Shown here: positions 1 through 7,706 of the stretch, one piece after another
How the letters are laid out: each line of letters begins with the position of its first letter
Position numbering within the stretch: position 1 is the first letter of the stretch
NCBI GenBank assembly: GCA_964390645.1
Contig: CAYMLL010000185.1
Coordinates: forward strand, 1-15,356
Source of the DNA: CAYMLL01 sp964390645
GTDB lineage: Bacteria > Planctomycetota > UBA8108
DNA length: 15,356 bases
Direction: 5' to 3'
Notes under the pieces: generated by a model
The model's database searches: none
The model's input: only the letters and a program-made list of their open reading frames with translations
Told to the model about the DNA's origin: nothing
Program-made: the position numbers and the translations under genes

Positions 1-1439
1 ACGCGTGCCAGCAGTCCGAGGCCGGCGCTGACGCGGCCCTCCACGAAGGCACGGCTCGCTGCGGCGACGTCGATCCTGGCAGGATCGGCGTCGTCACATT
101 CGATGTAGGTGCGCCCCTGTCCGACGATCTTGCGCCAGACCTCGTGCGAGTCGCTCGAGCCCACCGGAGCGACCGCCAGGCCGCGGTCCAGCAGCCCGAG
201 CCAGTCGTGGACCAGCCGCATCGGGTCGGAGTGAAGGGCCGCGGAGTTGACGATCTCCATGCCGTTGGCGAGCAGGAGCTCCCCGTCGAGATTCGCGCCG
301 ACGACGGCGTTGTGATGCGTCGGCCCGAAGGGCCGGTAGCCGCCGTGGACATCCCGGGGATGGTTGAGGATGACCATCCTCACTCCTCTCACCTGTCGGA
401 TTGCCGCGAAGATGTCGCTCCATGCCGTCAGCTTGTTGTCCGGCGGCGTCTGTCCGGCGTCGATCGGGAAGATGTTGAAGTGGCCCCGCTTCGTCGTCAC
501 CTCGTTGCCGACGACCGTCGTGAACCAGCGGCGCACGCCGAGCCTTTTCGCCGTGGGCTCGAGGTCGATATGCTTGTCGTGGTCGGTGGCTACCGCGAGG
601 TCGAGGCCTTCGCCCGCGATCGTGATGACGCGCTCCTCGAGCGTGGAGTCGCCGTGACGGGAGTGTGTGAACGTGTGAACGTGAGGATCGCACGCAACGA
701 GTCCGCGAGTGTCGACTTCGCGACGGATCCGCAGGATATGGAGCGCGCTCTTGCCCGCGCGAGCCTCGATGTCGAGCCTGGCGACCCCGTACTCGAAGCC
801 TCGGCCGGCCCAGAGCGTATACTTGCCGGGCTCGAGCCCGAAGGACGCCGAGCCGTTCGCCGTGTAGACGACTCCCGTGCGCACTGCCAGCTGAGCGTTG
901 GATCGAGCGCCGATCGGCGCGAGGGAGTCGCGTTTGTCGACAATCGTCACCCGACCCGGGATCGGACGTTCGCTGTCCATGTCGAGGATGGTGACGGAGA
1001 CGCGTGCGGCTCCGAGGATCTTGTCGGGTGCGCCGTCGACGAGGCGGATCTCGCCGACGAGGATGTCATCGGGGCTCTTCGACAGCGAGGTGATGCGCAG
1101 CACGTTCCTGCCGTCGAGGATGCGACCGGGCGCGATCTCGAAGGTACTGACGGCGTCGTTCTCATCGCGGGGCAACCCTCCGAGACGCCGGCCGTTGAGC
1201 TCGATGCGCCAGGCCTGCTTGACGTCTCGGTGACGCACGAAGAGGGTGCGTGGCTCCTGCGAGCGTTCGCAGCGGAAGATCAGCTCGAGGTGGTCGCTCT
1301 CGGGCTTCTCGGCAAACTCGGTCCATTCGCGTTCACCGGCGTTGCGGAGGTGTCGAGTGCGGGGTTCGAGGACGACGCTTCCAGCATCGATCGTGGCCGT
1401 GACGACGCCGGCGAGCAGGACGAGGAGGATGGGTCTCAT
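1..1439 (-). CDS. Exported CehA/McbA-type PHP metallohydrolase, C-terminus beyond the left window edge
   Basis: The frame is open for 479 codons from ATG at 1439 to base 1 with no stop, so the gene is partial at its 3' end. Seen: a hydrophobic N-terminus (residues 1-19, MRPILLVLLAGVVTATIDA) like a signal peptide, then a beta-rich region (about 25-240), then a PHP-like domain. The expected metal ligands appear in order: HVH (253-255), ATDHD (284-288), GNE (E313), NHP (H360) and SSDSH (D430, H432). Family knowledge: PHP proteins of the CehA/McbA group are metal-dependent hydrolases of phosphoesters or carbamate-like bonds, and many are exported. The substrate here is unknown. The start lies 7 bases after the stop of the galactokinase-like gene, without a clear Shine-Dalgarno, so translation is probably coupled. 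It is the last visible member of the symporter operon. Family assignment is confident; function is not. Confidence 0.85.
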   Translation of the reverse strand, partial: MRPILLVLLAGVVTATIDAGSVVLEPRTRHLRNAGEREWTEFAEKPESDHLELIFRCERSQEPRTLFVRHRDVKQAWRIELNGRRLGGLPRDENDAVSTFEIAPGRILDGRNVLRITSLSKSPDDILVGEIRLVDGAPDKILGAARVSVTILDMDSERPIPGRVTIVDKRDSLAPIGARSNAQLAVRTGVVYTANGSASFGLEPGKYTLWAGRGFEYGVARLDIEARAGKSALHILRIRREVDTRGLVACDPHVHTFTHSRHGDSTLEERVITIAGEGLDLAVATDHDKHIDLEPTAKRLGVRRWFTTVVGNEVTTKRGHFNIFPIDAGQTPPDNKLTAWSDIFAAIRQVRGVRMVILNHPRDVHGGYRPFGPTHHNAVVGANLDGELLLANGMEIVNSAALHSDPMRLVHDWLGLLDRGLAVAPVGSSDSHEVWRKIVGQGRTYIECDDADPARIDVAAASRAFVEGRVSAGLGLLAR

Positions 1440-1446
1440 GGGGGGC

Positions 1447-2652
1447 TCACAAGATCTCGTGCGCCGCAGCTCCTGCCGGTGTCGAGAAGAACACGGCGGA
1501 GTCCGCGTGCGCGGGGAACCGGTCGTGGTAGCTGCTCTTCCAGGATCGCAGAAAACCGGGGGCGAGTCTCCGTTTTACCTGCGCCCATACGCTGCCGCCT
1601 ATGCCGGCTCGTATGGCGGTGGCGGCTTGTGGGTGGTGCTCGCGCGCGTGGGGTGCTTGCGCGACCGTCTCGGGGACCTGGTTGCCGAGCTGCAGGTGGC
1701 CGAGCTCCTGCGAGCGATCGACTTCCTTGCCGAAGGCCGTGAGGTCGCGGCGCTCGAGGGCGTCGAAGGCCGCGGGGACGATGTGCTCGCTCTCCTGAGC
1801 GAAGTGCTCGAGCCGCCGGATCAGCTCGTCGGCAGTAAACTCGGGGTGCGCTTCGTCCGTGAGCCATCGTCCGGCGGAGTCGACAGCGTCGGGCGAGTGT
1901 TGCAGGATCTCCAGGAGGGTCGTCGAGCGGTCGTCGTGAACGTGGTTCCACGCGTTGACGACGGCTCGTGCGAGCCGGGCGCAGCGATTGTAGCTCTGTC
2001 GCGCACCTCCTGTCTTGCTCGCGACGACCCCGCTGTGCGCGATGGCGAAGGTGAGATCGCCCTCGAGCCGGATCTCCCCTTCGCATCGCGTCGGACGGAA
2101 CGAGAACCGGGTGATCGTGTCGGCGCTGGAGCAGAGGATTGCGGTGTGGTCCTGGCTTCCGCCCTCGGTACCGACCCCGGTCTCGACGCGAGCGAGGTAG
2201 GTGGCCAGCCCCAGGGGGTCGCTCGTATCCCGTTGCGAGAATCCGACGGTCCGGAGTTCATTCCAGGCGGTGAGCGCGAGCCACGTGCCGACGACGAGGG
2301 CGCTCGAGCTGCTCATGCCGGCGTCGGCCGGGAGATCACTCGAGATCGTCATCCGTACTCCTCGCCGCGATCGCGGAAAGTCGCGCGCCATGCTCCTCGC
2401 CACGGTCATCGGATAGAGCGACCAGTGACCTCTTCGCGGGACCAGCCCGGCGTCGAGATCGAAGCGGACCGACTCGCCCCGAACGAGGTCCACCACGGTG
2501 ACGATGGGCTCGTCGAGCGGACTCGAGACGACCTCGATGCCGCGATTCACCGCTGCGAGAAGGCTCTGACCACCGCCGTAGTCGGTGTGCTTGCCGAGGA
2601 CCTCGAGGCGCCCGGGGACGAAGAATCGGCGCTCTTCAGACGACGCCATCAT
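1447..2652 (-). CDS. Galactokinase-family GHMP sugar kinase
   Basis: A 401-residue cytoplasmic protein, the usual length for galactokinases. Seen: a galactokinase signature near the N-terminus (PGRLEVLGKHTDYGGG, 13-28), the GHMP ATP-binding loop (LPADAGMSSSSA, 107-118), a probable catalytic aspartate in GGSQDH (D168), and a third motif AGIGGSVWAQV (349-359). Family knowledge: these enzymes phosphorylate the anomeric hydroxyl of a sugar with ATP. Two departures are visible: Lys21 stands where classical galactokinases have the sugar-contacting Glu of GEHTDY, and Arg348 stands in the normally small Gly-rich motif 3. The substrate may therefore not be galactose. The start is ATGATG directly after GAGGAGG, too close for normal initiation, inside the end of the upstream small gene; reinitiation is likely. 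The N-terminus ahead of motif 1 is short. It belongs to the symporter operon, so it probably acts on an imported or derived sugar. Confidence 0.85.
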   Translation of the reverse strand: MMASSEERRFFVPGRLEVLGKHTDYGGGQSLLAAVNRGIEVVSSPLDEPIVTVVDLVRGESVRFDLDAGLVPRRGHWSLYPMTVARSMARDFPRSRRGVRMTISSDLPADAGMSSSSALVVGTWLALTAWNELRTVGFSQRDTSDPLGLATYLARVETGVGTEGGSQDHTAILCSSADTITRFSFRPTRCEGEIRLEGDLTFAIAHSGVVASKTGGARQSYNRCARLARAVVNAWNHVHDDRSTTLLEILQHSPDAVDSAGRWLTDEAHPEFTADELIRRLEHFAQESEHIVPAAFDALERRDLTAFGKEVDRSQELGHLQLGNQVPETVAQAPHAREHHPQAATAIRAGIGGSVWAQVKRRLAPGFLRSWKSSYHDRFPAHADSAVFFSTPAGAAAHEIL

Positions 2653-2794
2653 CCTCCTCGTGGTCGGATTGCATGTCGCGAAAGAGCCTTCGCAGGTCGA
2701 AGAAGCCGCCGACCCCGACGCGGATCGAGATCGCGGCGAAGATCGACAGCCCGACGACGATGAACACCCCCCAGAATGTGGCCCAGAGCTCCAT
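2636..2794 (-). CDS. Small single-span membrane protein (52 aa), putative symporter accessory subunit
   Basis: An ORF of 52 codons starting MELWATFWGVFIVVGL. Residues 5-24 form one strong hydrophobic segment; a short glycine and aromatic-rich link (GVGGFFDLRRLFRD, 27-40) follows, then an acidic tail (DHEEDDG). The ATG shares its A with the TGA stop of the symporter (TGATG), and GGAGGT about 8 bases upstream is a good ribosome binding site. The 3' end overlaps the kinase start by 17 bases in another frame. This precise packing between two clear genes supports it being real. By analogy with small subunits encoded beside other sodium symporters it could be a transporter accessory or stabilising subunit; that is inference from position. 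I do not recognise a named family. Confidence 0.7.
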   Translation of the reverse strand: MELWATFWGVFIVVGLSIFAAISIRVGVGGFFDLRRLFRDMQSDHEEDDGVV

Positions 2795-4368
2795 CAGGCG
2801 TCACCTCCGCGCTGGTCAGGAAACAGAAGCGATCCGACGACGAAGACGACGACCGAGAGGGCGACGGACCCGAGTCCGACGGTCTCCGCCGAGAGTTCGT
2901 GCCCGAGGGCCAGCTTCACCGGCTTCAGTCCTGCGGCGGCGAAGATCCCGGAGGCGATCGCCAGGTGAGCCCCGACCCGGCTGGCACGCTTCCAGTAGAG
3001 GCCCCCGGTCAGCAGCGAGAAGGCGCCGGTGAAGTAGATGCCGCCGGTGATGGCCATGTACTCCCACATGTCCTGGCCGAGTGGATACCAGAGTCCCCAG
3101 ACGAGGAGGAAGATGCCGATCGCGAAGATCAGGGAGCGGGTCAAGAGGAGTCGTCGGCGCTGGGAGAGGCCGCTCTTGACGCACGGCGCGACAACGTCCT
3201 GGGTCAGCACCGAGCTCCAGCAGAGGAGGTAGCTGTCGTGCGTCGACATGAACGCCGCGAGCATGCCGGCGGTGACGAGCCCGAGGAGTCCGGGGGGGAG
3301 GATCCTGCCGAGGAAGACCGGCATCGCCGACAGCGACGTCGAGGAGTAGGCTCCAGCCGCCTTCATACCCTCGGGTGTCGAGTCGTCGACCGGGCCGGGC
3401 AGGAACCTCTCCGTGAGATCCGCGTCGTTGGCAAAGTACGCAAGGGCGCAGACACCCAGGAAGATCGGCACCAGGCAGCGGACGAGGAAGCCGATCGACG
3501 ACCACATGTAGATCCTGCGCACGACCGTCTCGTCGGTTGCCGCGCAGGCGCGCATGACCGCCGTCTGCCAAATCGCGCAGGAGACCATGGCGAGGAAGGC
3601 CTGCCAGAAGACATACGTGGAGCCGAGGCCCTTGCCGAGCTCGTTGCGAAAGAACGGATTCAAGGCCGCTTCGCCGGCGGGCTTGGTGATGGTCTCGACG
3701 CTCGTGACGGCGTCGACGATGCGCTCCCAACCGGTCTCGCCGAAGGCGATCGCACACGTGACGAGCAGACCGATCGACAGCACGATGAACTGGATGTAGT
3801 CCGTCAAGATGATCGACAGCATACCGCCGAGCATCGTGTAGAAGAGCACGAGCGCGAGGAGTGCTGTCATGATCAGCTTCAGCCCGACGGCGAGATCGTC
3901 ACCGCTCTGCATGCCCGTGACGCCGACGATGAAATCCGCGCCAGCGCGCAGGAAGAGCCCCATGTTGAGGATGCCCGAGAGCGCGAGGACGAGTCCTCCA
4001 AAGACGCGAACGTCGGTCCCGAATCGCCGGTCGTAGAACTCGGGGATCGTCATCACGCCCTGGCGACGCAGCGGCACGACGATGAAGCCCGTCCAGCCGA
4101 CGATGAGCGTCACGAGGCCGGCGAGGAGGGCGATGTGGAGAGCCGCCAGGCCACTGGTGAAGCCCTTCTGCGCCATGAACATGACGGTGACGAGGCCGAG
4201 CTCGGTGCCGATCATCGTCGCGACGCCGAGCGACGAGCGCAGGTTGCGTCCCGCGACGGTGAAGTCGCTCATGTCGCGGATGAAGCGGGGGCACCATATA
4301 CCCGCAATCGCCGACCCGATCAGGTAGACGACGACGATGCTCCAGTCGAGAGTGGTGAACCGCGTCAC
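2794..4368 (-). CDS. Sodium:solute symporter (SSS family)
   Basis: A 524-residue polytopic membrane protein with about 13 hydrophobic segments, the usual size for the SSS (SLC5-like) family. Seen: N-terminal span at 8-25, the family motif FTVAGRNL (36-43), TIPEFYDRRFG (107-117) and the signature GGMLSIILTDYIQFIVL (181-197). Family knowledge: such proteins couple inward sodium flow to uptake of sugars, amino acids, nucleosides or organic acids; the subtype cannot be fixed from motifs alone. The start is GTG at 4368 with GGAGG nine bases upstream. It is the first gene of a leftward operon followed by a small membrane protein, a GHMP sugar kinase and an exported PHP hydrolase, so a sugar or sugar-derivative substrate is the best inference. 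Confidence 0.93.
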   Translation of the reverse strand: MTRFTTLDWSIVVVYLIGSAIAGIWCPRFIRDMSDFTVAGRNLRSSLGVATMIGTELGLVTVMFMAQKGFTSGLAALHIALLAGLVTLIVGWTGFIVVPLRRQGVMTIPEFYDRRFGTDVRVFGGLVLALSGILNMGLFLRAGADFIVGVTGMQSGDDLAVGLKLIMTALLALVLFYTMLGGMLSIILTDYIQFIVLSIGLLVTCAIAFGETGWERIVDAVTSVETITKPAGEAALNPFFRNELGKGLGSTYVFWQAFLAMVSCAIWQTAVMRACAATDETVVRRIYMWSSIGFLVRCLVPIFLGVCALAYFANDADLTERFLPGPVDDSTPEGMKAAGAYSSTSLSAMPVFLGRILPPGLLGLVTAGMLAAFMSTHDSYLLCWSSVLTQDVVAPCVKSGLSQRRRLLLTRSLIFAIGIFLLVWGLWYPLGQDMWEYMAITGGIYFTGAFSLLTGGLYWKRASRVGAHLAIASGIFAAAGLKPVKLALGHELSAETVGLGSVALSVVVFVVGSLLFPDQRGGDA

Positions 4369-4536
4369 CTGCGAGGTCCTCCGGCGAAATCGGTAGCTTC
4401 AGGGATCGTCCGATCATGCGACGTCGGCATTCGAACCGCAAGAGGGCAGGAGGGTCACCGGCTTGTCGTTCCGTCAAGGCGTTCGTATGATGGAGCGACC
4501 CTTTCGCCGAGAACAACCCGAGGAGTCGCTCCCGAG
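4369..4536. promoter_or_regulatory. Divergent intergenic region between symporter operon and SMP-30 gene
   Basis: These 168 bases separate two outward-reading transcription units and must hold control for both. A convincing promoter is visible only on the plus strand. On the minus strand TTGACG (4477 down to 4472) resembles a -35 box, but the matching -10 position reads CCCTCC, so no symporter promoter can be named. Divergence suggests shared regulation, which the sequence does not prove. Confidence 0.5.
4463..4491 (+). promoter_or_regulatory. Sigma-70-like promoter for the SMP-30 gene
   Basis: TTGTCG at 4463-4468 (4 of 6 to consensus) and TATGAT at 4486-4491 (5 of 6) are separated by exactly 17 bases. 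Transcription would start near 4498, giving a leader of about 40 bases that contains AGGAG (4521-4525) ahead of the ATG at 4537. Prediction from sequence only. Confidence 0.5.
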
Positions 4537-5985
4537 ATGAAGACCCATGCTGTCGCCCTGGCCGTGTTCGCGCTCTTGACCGTCTCGTCGACCGCTCGCG
4601 CCGACCTTTCGGGGGTGTTGCCCGGGGGTGCGGTGGTGAAGAAGGTGGTCGGCGGCTGCAAGTTCACCGAGGGGCCGGCGTGGAGTCCGGAGGGCTTTCT
4701 GCTCTTCAGCGACATTCCGAACAGCCGCATCGTCCGGGTGCTGGCGGACGGTGCGAGCGAGGACTTCCTCCGGCCGTCGGGACGCGCGAACGGGCTCGTC
4801 TTCGACGCGGCCGGCACGCTCTACGCCTGTCGCGGCGCGGGCGAGGGTGGCGGCCGCAGCGTCGCCCGCATCGATGTGGCCTCGAGGAAGGTCACCGAGC
4901 TGGCCTCCAGGTGGGATGGCAAACGCCTCAACAGCCCGAACGACCTGGCGCTCGATGACCATGGCGGCATCTACTTCACCGATCCGCGCTACGGCGGTGC
5001 GGAGGGCCGCGAGATCGACGTCATGGCCGTCTACTACCGCGACGTGTCCGGGAAGGTGACGCAGATTATCGACGGCCTCCGGCGTCCGAACGGCATTCTC
5101 GTGTCGGCTGACGGCAAGACTCTCTACGTCGCGGAGCCGGACGGTCGCGAGCTCCACAGCTACACGATCGCGGCGCCGGGGAAGGTCTCCGGCGGCAAGC
5201 TGATCTTCGTCGGGGACCGGGAGCTCGACGGTGGCGGGCCGGACGGCATGGCGCTCGATGAGAGCGGCAACATCTACGCGACCTACAAGGGTGTCACCGT
5301 GCTCGATCCGAAGGGGCGGCTGCTGGGGCGGATCGCGGTGCCCGAGTCGCCGTCGAACTGCGTCTTCGGCGGCAAGGCCGGCAAGACGCTCTACATCACC
5401 GCGCGCACCAGCCTGTACGCGATCGACCTCCTCGTGAGGGGCGCGGCGTTGCGGAGGCCGGTCGAGGTGGCCGACGCTCCGGCGGCGGGAGGGACGCGCG
5501 ACGAGAAGGTCGGCGTGCTGACGATGAAGGTGCCGCTCGGGTGGAAGAGTGGCCGTCCCTCGAGCCGCATGCGTCTGGCGCAGTTCACGGTGCCGAAGGA
5601 GAAGGGCGACGGGGAAGACGGCGAGCTCGTCATCTACTACTTCGGTCGTAATCAAGGCGGCGGGGTGCTCGCGAACGTGCGGCGCTGGGTCGGCCAGTTC
5701 GATGCGAAGGACCGCAAGGTCAGGGTGCTCCAGGGCAAGGTCCAGAGCGGAGAGTACACCGTCGTCGATGCGACCGGCACGTACAACAAGCCGATCGGCC
5801 CGCCGATCCAGGGGCGCAAGAAGCCGACGCCGGGCTCGCGTATGCTCGCGGTGGTCTTGCCGACGAGCGAGGGGCACTATTTCCTCAAGCTCACCGGGCC
5901 GGCGAAGACGATCTCCGCGGCGGCGAAGCCGTTCCGGCTCCTCTTCGGCGCCGACGCGTCGAACGAGAAGGAGCTCGAGAGATAG
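4537..5985 (+). CDS. Secreted SMP-30/gluconolactonase-like beta-propeller with extra C-terminal domain
   Basis: A 482-residue protein starting at ATG 4537 with AGGAG 11 bases upstream; the same frame stays open far upstream, but that part is antisense to the symporter and lacks family similarity. Residues 1-22 (ending STARA) look like a signal peptide. The six-bladed SMP-30 domain spans about 30-300, and the four divalent-metal ligands of the family are recognisable: E45 (FTEGPAW), N135 (NSPNDL), N185 (RPNGI) and D236 (GGPDGMAL). Family knowledge: these enzymes hydrolyse aldonolactones and other cyclic esters. Residues about 325-475 form a separate domain (VPLGWKS, MRLAQFTVP, ELVIYYFG, ANVRRWVGQF) that I associate with uncharacterised exported planctomycete-type proteins. 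Divergent location from a sugar uptake operon fits periplasmic sugar-lactone opening; the substrate is inferred only. Confidence 0.9.
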   Translation: MKTHAVALAVFALLTVSSTARADLSGVLPGGAVVKKVVGGCKFTEGPAWSPEGFLLFSDIPNSRIVRVLADGASEDFLRPSGRANGLVFDAAGTLYACRGAGEGGGRSVARIDVASRKVTELASRWDGKRLNSPNDLALDDHGGIYFTDPRYGGAEGREIDVMAVYYRDVSGKVTQIIDGLRRPNGILVSADGKTLYVAEPDGRELHSYTIAAPGKVSGGKLIFVGDRELDGGGPDGMALDESGNIYATYKGVTVLDPKGRLLGRIAVPESPSNCVFGGKAGKTLYITARTSLYAIDLLVRGAALRRPVEVADAPAAGGTRDEKVGVLTMKVPLGWKSGRPSSRMRLAQFTVPKEKGDGEDGELVIYYFGRNQGGGVLANVRRWVGQFDAKDRKVRVLQGKVQSGEYTVVDATGTYNKPIGPPIQGRKKPTPGSRMLAVVLPTSEGHYFLKLTGPAKTISAAAKPFRLLFGADASNEKELER

Positions 5986-6116
5986 TCCGCCTGTCTCACC
6001 GCTTGCGGCTGCGAGGCGATCGCCGCCACTTCTTGCTTGCGGGGCCCGGAGCCACGACGTCCCACCACACCGGCTGGTGAAGAGTGCGGTCCGGCTCCGG
6101 TGTTCGCTCGCCGGGG
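5986..6116. other. Convergent intergenic region, no clear terminator
   Basis: The 131 bases lie between the converging ends of the SMP-30 and PQQ-propeller genes. A 10-base palindrome GGCGATCGCC (6015-6024) and a long-looped CCGGAGCC/GGCTCCGG pair are present, but no stem followed by a T-run. No ORF with coding character is seen. Confidence 0.4.
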
Positions 6117-7460
6117 TCAGGGCTTCTTCGATGAGTCGGCGAGCGAGTAGAGGTGGCGCTCGCCTCGCAGCAGGATCTCACCGTCGACGAGCACGGCAGA
6201 CGCGTTGAAGCGGTCGTCGAGCCGGTTGCGCGCCAGCAGTCTCGGTGTGTCCTCATGGCTGACGACGACGGTCGTGCCGCCGCGTCCGGTGACGTAGATG
6301 CGGTCCGCAGCGGCCACGGGTGACGCGTAGATGTCCCGCAGCCCGAAGAGACGGGTCGGTGGGTGGGGCTCCTTGCCGGTCTTCGCGTCGACGCGTGACA
6401 GGATACCCTGGTAGTGGCGCAGGAAGTACAGGGAGTCACGGTAGAGCAGCGGCGAAGGAACGTACGGTGTGCTGCGCCGGCGGCTCCAGACGACGTGATC
6501 GGTCCCGGTGATATCGCCTCGGGCGCCGTCGAGGCGGATCGCGAGCAGTGCCTGCGTCTCGTAGCTGCTCGCGACGAACACCATGCCGTCCGCGGCGAGC
6601 GGTGACGCGACCACGTTGTGCGACAGCCCGCCGCACTCCCAGTTGACCTTGCCGCTCGCGAGGTCATAGGAGCGCACTCGGTTGGTGCCGCTGATGATCA
6701 GCTGCGGCGTGCCGCGGTGTTCATGGACGATCGGCGTTGCCCACGACGTCACCTCATCGCGCGGCACCCTCCAGCGCTCCTCGCCGCTCGTCCTGTCGAA
6801 CGCGGCGACGAACGACTGCGCTTCGTGATCCCAGTTGACGACGATCGTGTCGCCGTGTAGCGCCGGCGAGCTGCCCTCGCCGTGCGCGTGCTTCGTCGAC
6901 ATCCTGCCGAGGTTCTTCTTCCAGCGCAGCTTCCCGCCGAGATCGAGACAGTAGAGCCCCCGCGACCCGAAGAACGCGTAGACGTGCTCGCCGTCCGTGA
7001 CGGGCGACGCCGACGCCAGGCTGCCGGTGTAGTGGCCGCCTTCGTGCGGCAGGCGTCGATCCACGGAGCGCTCCCAGAGGATCTTCCCCGTGTCCCGCGC
7101 GACGCAGATGACGACCGATCCATGGTGGTGCGTGACCGGTGAATTGTCGTGCGCTCCCGGCGCGGTGTCGGGCCTTGGCTTCACGGCCTTGCCGAAGGGC
7201 ACCGCGGTGGTGAGGAAGATGCGGTCGTTCCAGACGACCGGCGTCGAGTGGCCGGTTCCCGGCAGCGCCGTCTTCCAGCGGACGTTCTTCGTCTCGCTCC
7301 ACTCGAGCGGCGGGTGGGCTCCGGGCGCTGCGCCGGTTCCGAGCGGTCCCCTCCAGCTGCTCCAGCTCTGCGACGGTGTGGGCTCCTCGTTCGCGGGCAG
7401 TCTCACCGATACGACGGCCGCGAGACACAGGCCGAGCAGGCTTACGGAGAGTCTCGACAT
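6117..7460 (-). CDS. Secreted PQQ-like beta-propeller repeat protein
   Basis: A 447-residue protein with a hydrophobic leader (residues 1-20, then LPANEEP) followed by a WSSWRGPLGTG segment (33-43), the usual opening of the planctomycete-type PQQ-like propellers. The body is made of repeated blades with the pattern of a Val/Ile strand, a D-x-x-[ST]-G-K/E turn and a W at the next strand: ARDTGKILWERS, LDLGGKLRWKKN, DRTSGEERWRVP, DLASGKVNWECG, DAKTGKEPH. Family knowledge: the fold is shared with BamB and quinoprotein dehydrogenases, but without dehydrogenase cofactor motifs it is usually a periplasmic protein of unknown function; no catalytic role can be assigned. The ATG at 7460 has only a weak ribosome binding site. 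It is transcribed alone, divergent from the sdh operon. Confidence 0.88.
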   Translation of the reverse strand: MSRLSVSLLGLCLAAVVSVRLPANEEPTPSQSWSSWRGPLGTGAAPGAHPPLEWSETKNVRWKTALPGTGHSTPVVWNDRIFLTTAVPFGKAVKPRPDTAPGAHDNSPVTHHHGSVVICVARDTGKILWERSVDRRLPHEGGHYTGSLASASPVTDGEHVYAFFGSRGLYCLDLGGKLRWKKNLGRMSTKHAHGEGSSPALHGDTIVVNWDHEAQSFVAAFDRTSGEERWRVPRDEVTSWATPIVHEHRGTPQLIISGTNRVRSYDLASGKVNWECGGLSHNVVASPLAADGMVFVASSYETQALLAIRLDGARGDITGTDHVVWSRRRSTPYVPSPLLYRDSLYFLRHYQGILSRVDAKTGKEPHPPTRLFGLRDIYASPVAAADRIYVTGRGGTTVVVSHEDTPRLLARNRLDDRFNASAVLVDGEILLRGERHLYSLADSSKKP

Positions 7461-7516
7461 GGTCTGGTGCTGCTCTCGATTCTGGTTGATCCGGACGCGG
7501 GACGGACGACGGGTTG

Positions 7517-7545
7517 ATCATACCCGGATGATTGACGGTCTACCT
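7517..7545 (-). promoter_or_regulatory. Possible promoter for the PQQ-propeller gene
   Basis: On the minus strand TATGAT (7522 down to 7517) matches the -10 consensus at 5 of 6 positions and is the same hexamer as in the SMP-30 promoter. The -35 position at 17-base spacing reads AGGTAG, which is poor. The leader would be about 50 bases. Weak prediction. Confidence 0.3.
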
Positions 7546-7706
7546 GTTACGAACGAGCACCCGTCAGGGTCGACCCGGCCCTTTCCGGGCCGCGACGACG
7601 GTCCGACGTCGCCGAGGTTCGTCGGCGAGGATGCCGGTGTGGCGAAACGACGCAGCGAGGGGTGGGCATGCGACGGCAAGGCGCCGACACCGGAGCAACC
7701 GTCGTC

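Noticed and set aside
1560..1640. Possible frameshift pair in the kinase before motif 3
   Set aside because: The stretch PHAREHHPQAATAIR is unlike the family, but the other two frames give poorer sequence or a stop, and the original frame resumes the expected GGSVWA motif. Real substitutions are the simpler reading.
144..1742. Plus-strand open frame of 532 codons
   Set aside because: It lies antisense to the PHP hydrolase and kinase, both of which have clear family motifs. It has no domain character.
4449..4477. Minus-strand promoter for the symporter operon
   Set aside because: TTGACG is a fair -35 box, but the position 17 bases on reads CCCTCC, and no nearby alternative resembles a -10 box.
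2776..4536. Plus-strand open frame running into the SMP-30 gene, making one apparent 1069-residue protein
   Set aside because: This part is antisense to the symporter and is composed of D, E, R and H-rich sequence typical of a GC-rich reverse frame. The real start at 4537 has a signal peptide, ribosome binding site and promoter.
4474..5877. Minus-strand open frame of 467 codons
   Set aside because: It is antisense to the SMP-30 gene and rich in R, H, D and A without recognisable motifs.
5986..6116. Terminator between SMP-30 and PQQ-propeller genes
   Set aside because: Short palindromes are present, but there is no T-run and the best pair has a loop of about 40 bases.
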